Source: Nodosilinea sp. BSH.14 (GTDB lineage: Bacteria > Cyanobacteriota > Cyanobacteriia > Phormidesmidales > Phormidesmidaceae). Taken from it: a DNA stretch of 6,647 nucleotides. Shown here piece by piece: positions 5,722 through 6,647 of this stretch (the first letter of the stretch is position 1; every line of letters begins with the position of its first letter). Where the stretch lies: NCBI GenBank assembly GCA_023264315.1, contig JALQST010000175.1, positions 1-6,647 of the forward strand. The letters run 5' to 3'. A program made the translations under genes and the position numbers. The notes below the pieces were generated by a model. That model did no database searches and had not been told where the DNA came from. It saw only the letters and a list, made by a program, of their open reading frames with translations.

Positions 5722-6647
5722 ATGAGACGCCTTTTGACGCTTGAACGCTACTGCCTATACGGACATTTGGTGGCCATGGCCTTTGGGCTGGCCGGATTAC
5801 TCTGGGTGGTGCCTCACCCCGGTATGTTGGACTACCTCCCCGCCGGACACACGATGTTCCGCTGGAGCATGGCTGGAGGCGGTGTGGGCTACATTCTGCT
5901 GGGCACCATGGCCGTCGCCCTCTACGGCTATCGCACCCTGGGCCTGAAGGCGATGTTGGCCTTTGCGGCGGCGGCGATTGGCGTGTCTCTCTCTAGCGAA
6001 CTGCTGGGCACCAGCACGGGCTTTCCCTTCGGCCACTACAGCTATCTGAACGGCCTGGGCTACAAAATTGCGGGCCTAGTGCCGTTCACCATTCCCCTGT
6101 CCTGGTTTTACCTGGGGCTCTCCTCCTACCTGTTAGCCCGTAGCGGCTTGAAGGCTACCGGAGCCCAATCCGCCCAGGCCGAATCCAGCTATAGCTGGTT
6201 GCGAACCCTGGGGGCGATTTTCCTCGGGTCAGTGCTGCTCACCTCCTGGGACTTTGTACTAGATCCGGCCATGAGCCAGACCGACCTGCCCTTCTGGTAC
6301 TGGCATGAACCGGGCGCGTTCTTTGGAATGCCCTACCAAAATTTTGCGGGCTGGCTGGGCACAGGGGTGGTCTTTATGTCCGTGGGCTTGGGCCTGTGGC
6401 GCGTCCTAGGCGTCGGCACCGAGCCGCCCAAGTCTGTGACGGTGCCCCTGATTGTCTACCTTGGCAACTTTGCCTTTGCCACGGTGATGAGTTTGGGCGC
6501 AGGCTTCTACGTGCCCATCGCCATGGGGCTGATCACCGGGCTGATTCCGGCCATCCTCTGCTGGCGCACCGCCAACCAAGGCAACATCGACGGCGATGCG
6601 GCCCCGGCCATCGATCCCGCCGTTGCCCCCCCGGCCAATGCGGCCCT
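5722..6647 (+). CDS. cruF: CruF, carotenoid 1',2'-hydratase (partial, 3' end outside window)
   Basis: At least 308 codons, open to the window end. CruF adds water across the C-1',2' bond at the psi end of gamma-carotene-type carotenes, giving the 1'-hydroxy group of myxol. The product is glycosylated (by CruG in characterised cyanobacteria) to myxol glycosides (myxoxanthophyll). It is an integral membrane protein of the CruF/DUF422 family, with about seven to eight hydrophobic segments (near 13-31, 50-68, 76-92, 114-137, 160-176, 208-227, 240-258 and 262-281). Characteristic motifs are SSELLGTSTGFPFGHYSY (91-108), PFTIPLSWF (121-129), SWDFVLDPAM (175-184, conserved Asp177 and Asp181), and YWHEPGAFFGMPYQNFAGW (193-211). 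After residue 290 the sequence becomes Ala/Pro-rich and looks like a disordered tail; its end is not seen. The ATG at 5722 matches homologue N-termini, without a Shine-Dalgarno. The frame is also open to an ATG at 5602. cruG may lie downstream, outside this window. Confidence 0.92.
   Translation, partial: MRRLLTLERYCLYGHLVAMAFGLAGLLWVVPHPGMLDYLPAGHTMFRWSMAGGGVGYILLGTMAVALYGYRTLGLKAMLAFAAAAIGVSLSSELLGTSTGFPFGHYSYLNGLGYKIAGLVPFTIPLSWFYLGLSSYLLARSGLKATGAQSAQAESSYSWLRTLGAIFLGSVLLTSWDFVLDPAMSQTDLPFWYWHEPGAFFGMPYQNFAGWLGTGVVFMSVGLGLWRVLGVGTEPPKSVTVPLIVYLGNFAFATVMSLGAGFYVPIAMGLITGLIPAILCWRTANQGNIDGDAAPAIDPAVAPPANAA

Noticed and set aside
5741..5947. Plus-strand ORF with many Trp residues inside cruF
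   Set aside because: It is an out-of-frame reading of cruF. The cruF frame is open for over 300 codons with family motifs throughout.
1..6647. Possible enrichment of CTAG/CCTAGG
   Set aside because: A manual count gave roughly 27 CTAG sites, close to what a 60% GC composition predicts for this length. It is not depleted as in many proteobacteria, but not enriched.
1..6647. CRISPR array, tRNA/rRNA genes, insertion sequence or defence genes
   Set aside because: No regularly spaced repeats, tRNA-like cloverleaf signatures, transposase motifs or defence-type proteins were seen on either strand.

Overview
The window looks like the chromosome of a GC-rich (about 60% by eye) cyanobacterium, probably one of the filamentous Leptolyngbya/Phormidium-like lineages. 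The genus is a guess. The cyanobacterial assignment rests on a CruF carotenoid hydratase gene, a DUF3727 protein (a family of cyanobacteria and plastids), a cyanobacterial-type SpoIIM-family membrane protein, a GNAT protein of cyanobacterial type, and weak or absent Shine-Dalgarno sequences. I found no copy of the HIP1 octamer (GCGATCGC), so this is not a HIP1-rich genome.

Layout: (1) Bases 1-180 hold a compact nest of interleaved inverted repeats (8-60) and a likely promoter with a perfect TTGACA box. (2) 181-1170, plus strand: SpoIIM/DUF95-family integral membrane protein. (3) 1177-5374, minus strand: five co-directional genes. In transcription order they are a GNAT-family protein, RuvX (YqgF; uses a TTG start), a DUF1292/DUF3727-type acidic protein, MltG (endolytic murein transglycosylase) and a YqeG-family HAD phosphatase. 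The spacers are 44, 70, 103 and about 130 bp, so a single operon is plausible but internal promoters are not excluded. The last gene converges on the SpoIIM gene with only 6 bp between stop codons. (4) 5375-5721 is a 347-bp divergent intergenic region. It carries a good sigma70-type promoter on the plus strand with an HLR1-like (RpaB-type) motif overlapping it, and a long leader. (5) 5722 to the window end, plus strand: cruF, cut by the window edge.

How the genes relate: the RuvX - small acidic DUF1292-like protein - MltG order is also that of Firmicutes (yrrK-yrzB-yrrL in Bacillus subtilis). It is therefore a very old gene neighbourhood linking a Holliday-junction/RNA-processing nuclease fold with peptidoglycan strand-length control. 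CruF is a separate function: it hydrates the psi end of a monocyclic carotene on the way to myxol glycosides (myxoxanthophyll), which are typically photoprotective and light-induced. This fits the HLR1-like site in its promoter.

I do not see an undescribed defence, mobile or biosynthetic system here. The window is mainly core genome. The observations most worth checking are the RpaB/HLR1-like control of cruF, the palindromic repeat at the left edge, the conserved but functionally unexplained DUF3727 gene between ruvX and mltG, and the long cruF leader with alternative upstream ATGs.
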